Below, in pieces: positions 1-11,700 of a DNA stretch of 64,000 bases. The stretch spans positions 3,410,001 through 3,474,000 of the forward strand of contig OX387198.1 in assembly GCA_947561715.1 (NCBI GenBank). Reading direction: 5' to 3'. This DNA comes from Ascidia mentula (taxonomy: Eukaryota; Chordata; Ascidiacea; Phlebobranchia; Ascidiidae). Under the pieces are notes generated by a model. It saw only the letters and a program-made list of their open reading frames with translations. It made no database searches and was not told where the DNA came from. Position 1 is the stretch's first letter; each line of letters opens with the position of its first letter. The position numbers and the translations under genes are program-made.

Positions 1-320
1 GCCTGAATTGAGCAGATAAAGTGTTGCATTGTGAACAATAAATACAGATTAAGGATCAATCACCGCAGAACTTCCACAAAATCACACAACTACACTTTCT
101 GGTCTTCATGAAAAAAATTAGTTTTTTTCAACGGCGCCAAAAACAGAAAAGTGCAGTTAAGGTCACAAGACTGATACAGCTAATTATGTAAAAGTGCATC
201 GTGTCTGGTACCCTTACGTCATTTGCAAAACAAACAGTGTTAGCCAAATTTATGTGGTGTTAAGTTGCGTTTGGTTGGTATACACGATGCAAGTCATTTT
301 TGAATGAATTAAACACTTAC

Positions 321-2973
321 CTTATGCAGAACAATGTATTCATCAAGTTGCAGTTTCATGCCCTTAATTACTTCTTCTTTCTATCAACGCAGACACCATG
401 TATAAATTATCTTACAATTATATAACAAACAAAGTACAGTTACCTGCTCGACATCAAATGACTTCAACTCAAACTCAGAAGTCAAACGTAAAAATTTTTC
501 CTGAGGAAAATAAAGTTACAATGTATATTTAGCTTAAACTAATTCACACAAGTACAGGTGTGTTTTATTGGCTTCCAATTGCAAAAAAACAAAATCATGA
601 AAGCCTTGGCAATTTGTGTTTAAAAAAATGCGAAATTTTGTTACCATTTTCAAACTAGAACAATTTTTTCACCCAACCTTTAATTCAGTCGCTTCATCGC
701 GTTTGATTTGATTCACTTCGTTTAAGCATCTAACCTCGTTGCCCAGAGTATCAACCTACTCAAAAACATTTCACACAAATAGTTTTTTTAAATCTGTTGT
801 AATCCAGAAAACGAACAGTGTTTAAGTTACAGAAGTTATCATTTTTCATAACTTTTTTATATTTTAGCAACAGCTTTCTATATCATTTTTTCAAACGTTG
901 AAATATCGAAACACAATTTTTCTCTTTCTGTGGTCACCTGGTCTCTTAGACTACCGACAACTTCAAGGGCTTCTTCTTCATTGTTCTTCCTCCTAATAAT
1001 CTCTTCTTCCAACATCTCTCTCTTCTCCTCTCCTCTCATCAACTCCTTCTGCATCATCTCCAACTCCTGGTGGAGGTGCCCTCTTTCCCGATCAACTTCA
1101 TGGTAACTAGAGATTGCAAGTCCAACATTTGCTGATGCTACTAGTAGTGGTTATGTTAAAGTAAATTAATAAATGCTCAAAGTTTCTGTGAGGTTTTTTG
1201 AATAACAAGAAACCCAAAATAGGACAAAAACATAATATAGATCAACACTGCATCTAATGAAAGAACATGTAAAATGTCTATATGACCTCATGACCCATTA
1301 ACAGAGCCCCCAAAACATTTGTATTTTCAATAATACCAAGAGACAACTTAATTTGACTCAAAAGTTAAATGCTTCAAATGTTAATGGAATCATTTGACAA
1401 AGAGAAATTTCAAAGCCGAGACAATTTATCTGCACCTTTTAATTTCCTTTTCCAAGTCTTGGATTTTGTTTCTCTGTTTTTCAGCTTCATCCTCGTAAGT
1501 TTCAAGACTCCGTAACAGTTGACTATTTTTTGTTCTTAGGTCGGTGTTTCGAAGTCGATACGATTTGTTTTTCTGCATCAAGTCATTTATATCTCTGTGT
1601 AAAAAAAAAATTGCAAAATACGTTTGATACGTTTGTATGTTGTGCAAAAAAACAAAGTTATGCAATGATTTTTAAACACAAGAAAAAAAGTGGCATGGAC
1701 ACTGATAAAACCATTAAGGTTATGAAGTGAGAGTTAAAGCCATGTTAACAAACAAGGATGAATTTACTTACGCTTCATGAAAAGAGAATTCACTTCCGTT
1801 ACTCGAGCATGCAGCATCCGACAAATCACATACATCATCTGCACAAAACAACATACACATGTAACGTAAATGCAACGCCCAGTATGTGTCAAATGGAAAC
1901 CGTTTGGATAAAATTATTTCATTTCACTTTATCCTCAACATGTTTAAGCAAGTAGTAAGAGTGTTCAGTGCAGAAAGATAGGTTATTGATTTTTACAAGG
2001 TATATACCTGGAAAATTGGCCACATCTTCCCATTCACCACTGTTATTTCTTGATCTAAAAAACAAACCTGATGAAACAGAATTAGGTTCTAGAATTAGTC
2101 ACAGTGCTGCAAATTTTTTGTTGTAAGCCCATCTGAATGCTTACTTTAAAAGCATTTACTTTTTAACGTAGTCATAAAAATTCATGAAAAAGCTGCCCTT
2201 TTATCTGTTGCAGTGATACAAAAAAAAAACAGATTATTGTCCCTGGATTTTATTAGAGATAAGATAATATGCAAGTTCACAAATTCAAGCTGAATTCATT
2301 TTCATGAAAGTTTGAAAACATTGCTGTAACTTATTGCATGACCACCCACCCATTTGCTTTTAAGAACTGTTGATATTTTTTGTGAAGTTCCTGTGGGGAA
2401 GGAACAAGATCAACAAATGTTTCCAATTCTGTGAAAAGGCAGCAAAATATAAGCATCTTTTGACATACAGACATCAAGCATTGGTAAATTTGAAAAGTCA
2501 AGACACCAGTTAAAAATGCCTAGTTGTAAATCAGATTGGAAAGTTTTTAATTTGTGGGAAAGATTTGTTTTTGGCGACCATATATTGCACAGACTAGTTT
2601 CTTTTTGTATGGTAATGTATTAACTTACTTTTTTGTGTTTATAGCAAAAATTTTCAGAAAATTTGCGACATTTATTCTAATACGGGTACCAGATTGGAAA
2701 GTTTGTTTTCTGCGCGGAGGATTTTGTTTCGGCGATCGTTAATTGCGCGGACAATCGCAACGTTTTTTTGTATGTTATTGCATTAGCTAATTAATGTTGC
2801 GCAGATTATCGGCAAATGTTTGCAAAAGTGCGCAGAGGATATATCCCCACAACATTTTTTCCAGTCTGGTACGGGTACAAGCAAAGTATAATACCATTGT
2901 CTGAATTATGATCTGCATCACCACATCCAAACACATCCATGAAATATTGTTGGGCTTCTGTACAAGAACACTT
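321..2973 (-). CDS. Coiled-coil protein with EF-hand-like N-terminal part, KASH5/CCDC155-like (partial, 9 exons)
   Basis: Exons on the minus strand, in transcript order: 2973-2895, 2428-2350, 2054-2008, 1838-1772, 1594-1436, 1106-938, 755-678, 500-444, 380-321. Each is bounded by AG acceptors and GT donors, and the phases join without a stop. The first readable exon ends in an acidic EF-hand-like stretch (GCGDADHNSDNE) that runs into LETFVDLV. An acidic linker follows, then a heptad-rich coiled coil from ADINDLMQ onward (for example RNTDLRTKNSQLL and KRNKIQ-type segments, then a Glu/Lys-rich exon). The order EF-hand-like domain, acidic linker, coiled coil, and the wording of the coiled-coil start, resemble vertebrate KASH5 (CCDC155), which links dynein to the nuclear envelope in meiosis. 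The defining C-terminal membrane/KASH segment would lie beyond base 1, so identity is inference. The initiating ATG was not found; it should lie between 2973 and about 3650, just downstream of receptor A on the same strand. A generic coiled-coil protein is the alternative. Confidence 0.6.
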
Positions 2974-3674
2974 CTGACGTGGGCTTTTACATACACCAGT
3001 TATATCACAGATGTTACAATCTTTGTGCTATTGGTAAAGAGGTGATTACTCTTAATTACCTAAACATTTTATTTCTGACCAGAAAAAAACAATTGCATTC
3101 CACCTTCCACACAAATGCTATTAAACAAATGGTGTTTGATGTAAAACTATTTCACATGTTCTTAAGTTGCTGGGTACAGTTCTTCTATGATAGCCTTACA
3201 ATTAAAATTTCTGACTTTGGCTTAACTTCAAACTTTCCCGGAAAACAAACTAGTCATAAACATCATATTTCGCACAAAACAAAATAAGGATATGACGTCA
3301 TCATGTTAAGAAAGGTTAGATGAATTTCGCAAAATAAACACAAGCCGACCCAAATATGCAGGAAATTTATGAAAGCAAAATATATATGTTTGAACAAACA
3401 ACAATAATTTCGGCAATTCAAACAGATTATGCAATGCTCATATGGTGATAGTTCGTGCCAAAAATGTAAGCAAAACCTCCCATAACATACAGTGTAGTGC
3501 TGGCATGAAAACCAATATTTAAAAATACAAATTTGAAAAAGACCACTAAATCGTATCGAAAAACACTGAATAAAACAAAAATAAATAAGCGAAGTGTGTA
3601 TTTGAAACCCAAATTAATCATGGAACGCCTTGATGGTGCGTTTTTATAAACCAGTGAAGCTTGGTGTGCTTCAT

Positions 3675-6600
3675 CTATTCCGATTCCATTGTGAATGTTG
3701 CGTCGCAAGCACAGTACACTACTGGAATCGAAAGCCCCTGAACCCCGACAGAGATTGTGTATAAGTAGAGGAGTGGAACAGGAGCCATAACATCTCCGAA
3801 ACCTGTAGAAAATTTTGTTGTAAATCTGTTCAGCAAAACAAGCATACCTGCATAGGGAAATTATTTGTGTTCGAATACAGAGTCTGGCACGAAAGATGTA
3901 GTGTTAATTGATTAACTAAGCAACAACGTGTCGAAGTCTTGAGTTTTAAGAGACCTGATCGACTTTGTGTAAGTCAAACGGATTCTAATATTCACAGGAA
4001 GTAGGCATAAAGCGACTATTTTCTTTTCACGTAAATATTCATTAAACAAAAAAAAACACTTCGCTCATAGCTGAATTTTACCTGATGCAAATCCGAAGAT
4101 CCAAGCCAGGCCAAATATCACGCTTAAGATGAGGATCGACTTTATCGTTTCATCCACTTCCCGGACGAACCTTACTTTATCCTCGTCCACAACTCCCTGT
4201 TCGGGAGTTCCGTAAAGTCGAGTCCACTTCGCTTTGCCCAACGCTGCCATGGTAACCAACCAGCACAACACTATTGGCACGACTATCGCAACCGCAAACG
4301 CGGAAGTGCCGGGAGCACATCGACAGGTATTATACTGAGCTAACGTATCGTTGGCTGTGTGGCAGGGAATGTACAGTGGGTTTAGAGGTAGGTAAGCGTT
4401 GTCCGAAGTTCCGGCTCCGACAGCAATTGCGGCGATGAGGAACGAAGTCATCCAACCGACGACCATGAACATAATGTTGCGATGTTTTTGGCTGCCGACC
4501 ATGTAGGCCTGCGGGTTGTTGATGGAGGCACAAACCCGTATTGCATCCAACATTAGGAACATCGCTGAAACATTGAAAAATCTTTCTTTGTAAACGACAC
4601 TAATAAAGCAATATTATAGCGTAACTAAACCAGATCATTTAAGAACATATTTGGCCAATCTGGCAAAATACGGAAATATATGCACGTAAGCACGGGTAGA
4701 TCTGGAACTACTCTCAAGTAGCTCTCTGTCATTGAGTAAATAAGTTCAATTTATCATATTGATTTGCTCAGGTTTTCGACATTGATTTCCAAGTACAAAT
4801 AAAATTCAAAGGTTGTGTAGGCGCCTGATAGCCAACAGACCACCTCCAATCTCCTACCTGTGCTAAGCAGGAAAACGTGGAAGATGAAAGCTTCAAATAC
4901 GCACGATCCGCTGCTTCGAGCCCCTATGTCCTGCGTTATGTTTGTGACGTGGACAAATATGAGGGCAATGGACAAGTTGATCTGGATTACAGACCGGTCG
5001 TCCGTCTTGTATATGAGTAGTAGGGAAAGAGTCACCACGATGCCGAATATAGATATGGATTCCAAGACGTAGGATAAGATCTGTAGGAAATGATATATCA
5101 CCTCAGGTTGTAGGTAGGAAACTCGAAGCTTTAAACCTAAATCCATTCTCAAACGATAATTAAGCTTTTGGGCTACTTACTTAAAAAATATATATATATA
5201 AAATAGTGTTGCCAATACTAAACACATTATAAGCGGATAACCTTTATTCATCACATGACCAACTATTTAACATAGACTAAACTTTTGCAGAGAAGTAAGA
5301 TTACAAACCGCGAGTATTCAACGAAAGTGTTTATGTTTACCTTGACACCAGATGGAATTGAAGCGGTTTGAATTGAAACGAGTGTAGTGAGCACTGTCGG
5401 GTGGTTACACTGACATACCACAGCACCGGAAGCACCGAACCTCGTGGAACACCCCACAGTGGAGAACTGATAGGTCACGGGATCAACATAAGCGCAAACC
5501 CGGTTTAAACCAATTACTTTCAGCTTAATCTGAGGCGGAAGTTTTAAATTTTCGGTCGTTACGTAAACCTTCAACCTCTTGCACGTCATCCTGCTTATTG
5601 TTACGTTGTTGGTGACGTAGGTTACCGATCCCTGGAGAGCGCGAGTGTTGGCGGTGGTATACGCGGCCAAACCGGCGTAGGTGGCCGTCGCAGGCGTTAC
5701 CATGGCAACGTGCGACGCCGCAGTCTTCTTTTGCGGTGAGATGTTCTTTGTAACGTTTTTGTCAACCACGAGCTCGAAGGCGAAAACCCTCGCAGAGGCG
5801 CTGCTGTTCGCAAGGCTGTAGTTCAATGCTGGCGCTGCGAAACTACCGTTGCCCGTTGAATTCTGCTGCGTCATGATTAGTTGGGCGTTTTTCGCGGTCA
5901 ACGTCATTGTGTTGGAGGTCCAGTTCAAGTTTGGAAGTTCGGTTTGGATGCGGATGAGTTGGCGGTTCAGGCGAGTGACGTTCCCCGTTGAAATTAAGGT
6001 GAGTTGGGTTGATATGTTTGACTGCTGTCCACGTGCTTCTACAAAACAAACGGAATGACGTTGACCGAAAGGTGTCATAAAGTGAAAATATGTGTGCCCG
6101 CTAATCTACCAACTAACCCAGTGCCACAATCAACAGTGAGATCTTATAAGATTGAAACAGTGTGTACACCTGTCTGCATCTCTCAATGAATATTATGGCT
6201 CTTGTGCACACTTATAATTTGTTGTAATTTCTTAAAAAATGTCCAATCAGTATGATTAACACTTATTATGAGAGTATGTTGCAACACAAATTGTTACGAC
6301 ATAAAAATAGTGAAGCAAAACAACGTTACTAAACTTCTCTTGAACAAGACTTTACCATTATAAGCGGCTGTAGCGTGAAGTGTTACCTGCCTGTAATTAC
6401 GTCACACCACCTCGAACAGAAAGCCATCAATCAATTGACGTTGTCGGAGCGAAACTCTATGTACGCGTTTATGGGCTAACAAGCTTACTGTTACTGTAAT
6501 ATCACGCACGCATGGTGGTAGTTCTTAACTTGCATGCTGATTTCTTCAATGTATTTACTTCCGTATCAATGGTTATATATACGACCAGTGAGACAACACA

Positions 6601-6812
6601 AATCATAAGATAACGCCAAGAAACGGTTTGCTGGAAAAATTATTCTTTCTTTTGCTATGTCTGGGATTGCCATAAGCTGGTGGGAAACCCAAAAATGCTT
6701 GCTCGAACGATAGTTGAATAAATTACCCAATACCAGTTACAAATCTTACGTTCTGGTACTTACCGCAAGAGTGCAGAAGTACAACAAGCACAATTGTAAC
6801 GAGATTGATCAT
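3675..6812 (-). CDS. Adhesion GPCR A (signal peptide, GAIN/GPS, 7TM), 526 aa, no ectodomain
   Basis: Five exons: 6812-6764, 6038-5341, 5080-4858, 4564-4082, 3802-3675. They total 1581 nt, an intact frame from ATG to TAG. Exon 1 encodes only a hydrophobic signal peptide (MINLVTIVLVVLLHSC). Exon 2 is an N-glycosylation-rich GAIN domain ending in a GPS with the cysteine pattern CQCNHPT; predicted autoproteolysis is between Pro230 and Thr231. Pro at the position before the cleaved bond is unusual, so cleavage may be weak. The tethered-agonist segment would begin TVLTTLVS. Exon 3 carries TM1-2, exon 4 TM3-6 and exon 5 TM7, with a tail of only about ten residues. Compared with neighbours B and C it lacks every exon between signal peptide and GAIN; the splice phase (1) is kept, so the loss did not break the frame. 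Function as a surface receptor is a family inference and the ligand is unknown. Confidence 0.88.
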
Positions 6813-7638
6813 CTTTTTGCCGTGCTTGTACTTGTATACAAACGCCAACTTCTAATGCTGCAAACACAAACATATGCTGTTGATCACTATTATTTGGTTA
6901 AACCAAATGATCGACAACGATTCAAATGTTTTTATTCTACATCGACTTGATTTCTCCTTGGTTTGTTTACGGATTTGCAACTAGTTTGGTACCCAGCGGT
7001 TAATGGCGACTGCATAGTCACCAAAAAGTGAAAGTTTTGTATGGCTATTTAAGCTGACTAACATGTTGAAAGTTGCACTAATAAGACCTATTGACTCGGA
7101 ACAATGGCCCTTTCTGCACCTCACTATAACAAACATTATTGGCTCTATTGCTTATATAACTTTATTGCCGTTTTCTAGTTGGTCTGTTTTCTGGTTAATC
7201 TCTCACAAAAGGAAACCACGACACTTTTCTTTGAGCTTTGATTTAACCGGCTGATCTGCTAGCGCAGTCATTTCGTTTAAGAGTGTAGTCATAAGACCAC
7301 CACTTCCTTGTATTGTGGATCCTATTAATCAAAGTCAGACTGTCGCAACTTCCTTCGTTTGCTTATGGGGTCACTTCACCCTCGCCCCATGCATCACACA
7401 GTTATGAGTGTTAAATGCAGGCTGTCCATGGAACGCGTGGGTCACCGAGCTTGATATTTGAAACAGAAATAAGTAAAGGTGCTGTTGTATGCAGTAAACC
7501 GCCCAACCCAACAAACAAACTGTGTTATTGCAATATATATGCGTTTTTGGCCATGATCATATAGTATACGCGTATAATCAGCGAAGATTTTTCATTTCAC
7601 GTTTGGGTGCGATGGCAAGTTAGTAGACGTCAATAAAC

Positions 7639-8013
7639 GTGTACGCTTTTGGGACCCTCGTCATCCAAGCCTTTATGAGCAAAGACCATCAAGAAGCGAT
7701 GGCTGAGAAAACAAAAAAAAAACATAAAAAATTCAAACTTACACAGAAACAAGCGAGAACTGTAAGGTGTGTTTATATGATTTCTATATTTATTGTGTGT
7801 GTTCACCGTTTATTTCAATTCCCCATGACAAGCATGCCAGCCGATGCTTTCTCTATCCAGTGCACAACGTACACACCAACAACTTGCGTCGTATTTAACA
7901 GGATTCTCGCCAATCTAGCTGGCAGAGGACAAGATGCCCATCCGAGATATTCCACTGAAAATTTCAACCCTGCCTTGTCAGAAAGAGACGCGCTTGCAGC
8001 GCTGAGGCCCGTG
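7639..8013 (+). CDS. Possible coding fragment, unidentified
   Basis: A stop-free stretch with protein-like composition. A lysine-rich part (around KTKKKHKKFKLTQKQART) ends at a good donor (ACT|GTAAGG near 7761). A strong acceptor (CTCTATCCAG) precedes a second segment at about 7860 that runs to the donor GTG|GTAAGC at 8013 and contains ALSERDALAALRPV. Both segments are in the same phase. I do not recognise the protein, and there is no clear start or following exon. It may be a small unannotated gene, a relic, or chance. The reading frame opens with GTG, so the true start is unknown. Confidence 0.22.
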
Positions 8014-8226
8014 GTAAGCAGTTATGTGCGAAAGGTTAGAGGAAAATTGATCAAAATACATATTCCATGTTGAATAAATTGCGTGACATCAGCATTGCGA
8101 TGATGTACGTGTATATATGCTGCGTCCCCGCTTTAAGACGAACCGTGAAGTATATTTGGCTTTTGTTGATAATAACTGATCATACTATGGCGATGTGCAG
8201 GACGATTTGTAGTCATTTTGTGAGCT

Positions 8227-8350
8227 GCAGGTAGGTGCTGACCACTACTTCGACCTATAAGGTCTCATCATTGCTGCGTGGTGTGACTACGGACGATCTT
8301 GTCGGCCAAACGGCCAGACAAAGACGTACATTTTTTGGTGACTATTACAA
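8227..8350 (+). repeat. Dispersed repeat family 1, copy 1
   Basis: Contains CTTCGACCTATAAGGTCTCA, then GGACGATCTTGTCGGCCAAA and a downstream TTTTTTGGTGACTATTAC. The same order of motifs occurs at 25957-26045 and 56305-56420, with a shorter related piece at 26845-26890. It looks like a non-autonomous mobile element; the class is not established. Confidence 0.6.
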
Positions 8351-8704
8351 TCATCGACTAAACAATCTTAAGATTTATATTCAGTTTGCGAGGCTTCTTG
8401 TGACCACCAGTCATTCATTTTTTTAAAATATTTGAAGATTTAAAACAAATAGGTTATAATTGTTACCAATCGTTTTTCACCCGTTATTAGCAGCAAAGTG
8501 GCTTTTGACGTGCAGTATAAATTCTGTCTGATAGTTCTTAAATAATGTGTTTGTTGCAATATGAATTATGAATAATTATCGAAAAAGTAGGTCCATCAAA
8601 ATCTAGTTTGCTTGAAGTACCCCATGAGTGAATGACGACTCTTTGTTCACATGAAGGGCAGGCTAATCGGGATTGTAGGAAACATATCAGTTAGATATAG
8701 AACG

Positions 8705-11700
8705 ATGAAACAATCTGTGCGTTTAATACTAAGACTTGGTTTTGTGTTGATCTGTTTCTCCGTGCTTCAGTACACAGGTTAGTCATTGTTTCCTTCTGCT
8801 TTAAAAATGTGATAACAGGTCAAGGATAAATTGGTATCGTCAACAATTGCCGCAAACTGTTCGTCGCGGCGCCTTGGATCGTGGTTTTAAATTTTTAAGA
8901 GCATTGCGTAACAAATCACACAAAAACTGTATTTTTGGGGGGCGAAAGAAAGAGAATTGTGCGACTGATAATTGTCAACTAAACCAATTGACTAGAATAG
9001 ATTTACGAACTGAATTCTCAAAGTAATTAGAATAGATTTGTAACTGGTTCATCCCAAGTGCGGGAACTCTCCCAGCAGTGCATCGCAAGCGAAAAGAATG
9101 TTTTGTTTTTATCGACTTAAATCCCCCTTCTTTTTCACAGTTTTCTTCTGGAGTTTAGAAGTAAAGTACAGAGAACCGGGAATGGTTTTCGAAGAAAGAA
9201 AACTTCAAATTAAATCTCGCCGAGCAGGAGAAAGCGATTCGAAAGGTGAGTTAAACAGCAAACGAAAAAAAACACTTAACTTCATATTTTTGTGTGAATT
9301 AAATAAGACATCTTATGAGTAAGTTATCGTAGGGAAGTTCCCATCCAGCGGGAGACATGAAATTAGATTTCAAGGTGAACGAGTTTGCTTGGTCAGTTAA
9401 TGAAGTAGTTACCTTCTTATGTAGTAATTTGACACCATTATATTGAAATCATTCAGGCTTCAGGTATTAAAGTAAAAAAAATTCTTGACTATTTAAGAGA
9501 GGTTCGGCGAACGTTGACACAAAATTAAGTGGCACAGATCGGAAAAAAGATATGGGAACCCTACCATTGTATATAAACCACTATCAGAACTGAAACCCAT
9601 GAATGACACTTGTTTAAAGATGTTTCTATGGGAACTAATAACCTTAATCCTGATACACTAACCCATGAACGTTCACAAAATTACAACAACGAGAGTTGCA
9701 TTGATGTTACTGTGTGCAAACGTATATTAAAACACTCAGTAAAACTGCACTTAATTTTGCAAAGTAGATTACTGCGGACGAAACATCAGCTGCGACGCGT
9801 ACATAATTTGCGCTGTGGAAACGTGGAATTTGGATGAAGGCAAAGGAAATGAGGCCGTGGAAGTTTGGAACAAGTATAGAAAACTTACGTGTGCCGATGG
9901 GAGTAAGTTGTTTTATCTTCCTTCTGACATAGAAATCATAAATATGAAGGAGGTCACTTCTAACAGTTCTCGATTTGTTGTCAGGGCCGGTCTTTAGAAA
10001 AAAAAATTAAATAAGAACGAATACGGGCCTGTATTCACCCAAGAAAAGGACTACCTCGATAAAAGGGACCTCCTTGTTGATCAAATGGGTCCAGCATTGA
10101 TCCTTCTATACCTGTAATGACATTGTTGCGCTTCCCGCCGGCGGTTTAACCTTACGAAAAGGTGTTAGTGCCGTGTAACTGTGCTGCCTTTGCAATTTGA
10201 TCTGCATCCGCCGTGTTTCCGCTAGAATGATTGCATTTCGGACGTTGATAAAGTGTTGACTGTGGCAGTCTTATGACATTAAACTGCACTTTTCATGTTA
10301 TGGCACTATTGAAAAGTTTAGAAGTGTTTTTTGAAGAAAGAAAAACAGTCTTTTCAACAGTGCTAGCATGACAGGATCTCACCAGCCATCCAAAAAATGG
10401 AAACTGCACTCACTCAGTGATCCAAGCTATCCTGACAGGTTCTCAACCGCCAACCGTGTTGAGAGTTTCTTTGTTCCAATCAGTTTTTATATACAAGACA
10501 GACATTTCATTTAGCTAGTTCGTTACATTTTTTTTATCCTGCAGGTAAGAACTACGCAGACGAAGGAAGCTACTGCAAATACGTTTTGGAAACTGCTGAG
10601 GTACAGCTTGGTTTCTTGAAGGCCGGTAAGAAAATTGTTTATTGCTTTAAAACACTCAATATAAGGACCAACGATTCTTGGTTCCCGAACACATGCAACG
10701 CGACTGCATAGTCATTAAAAATGGAGGTCTTGAAGTTAGCCAGGCAAGATCGCCACTTGTCACCTGTACTGACAAAGCTGTACAGATGAGACCAAATAGG
10801 TCAGTGATTCCCAATCTTTTAGTGGTTGCGTACCACTTGGAGGTAAAACAATTTCAACACGTACCACCTAGTTGATTGTTACAAAGTAACCTTGGGGATG
10901 GATTAACAAAGATTTTGAGATCACTTGCGATTTTTTAAATTCGAACTATACCTATATCCGCATATTATTGAAAGGTGCTTGAATAGGTCGAAACAGTGGC
11001 CTTGGATGAAGCTTCTTTGGAGCAAGTCGGCAAAAAAGTATCTCATATTTTTTATAATACAGGAATTCAACCTTTTCCTGCGAGCTACGTTGCGGTCGGT
11101 AACAACGTCACCAACATCAGTTACGTCAGCACTAATGGATGTCAGAACACGTCAGACTTTATCGTCCCAGTCGACGAGAGGCAAAATAACCTCACAGCTT
11201 GTCTGGGAAAGTTCCTTGGAATCAATTATATTGCCATCGGTCAGTTGCAAAGCGTTTCAAACTACACATATTCACGATTGTGACGTAATGGTAGCTCTGA
11301 TCTTATGCCTGCCAACACAGATTTGTCGTTTTTTTGTTGGTGTGTCTAAAACAACAAATCCCATCCTAAAGTTCACTGGCATCGCAATCAAAGGCATTGC
11401 AGCCAAGCTGTGGCTGATCCATCTGCTCAAAATACGAGAGCAAATAAATTGTTACTGACGCTGCCAGGCATATTTTATTGCTGACTACTGCTCTTCTTGC
11501 AAACTTTATTTTATCGACGTTTCCGACGTTTCGGCTGTTATGCAGCATACCTCCTGATGAAGGCTGCTGCATAACAGCCGAAACGTCGGAAACGTCGATA
11601 AAATAAAGTTTGCCAGAAGAGCAGTATTCAGCAATACGAGAGCAAAGATCACCAAACATAAAGGGCCTGCGCAGTGAATAGCAAATAACACCCATACGTT

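Larger units (their letters stand above)
6813..8704. other. Intergenic region between divergent receptors A and B
   Basis: About 1.9 kb separates the start codons of receptors A (minus) and B (plus), so it should hold both promoters and 5' untranslated regions. I found no convincing TATA box. A repeat copy lies at 8227-8350, and a possible unrelated coding fragment at 7639-8013. The segment TGGCGACTGCATAGTCA near 7002 recurs in similar form near 10700, inside an intron of receptor B. Confidence 0.5.
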
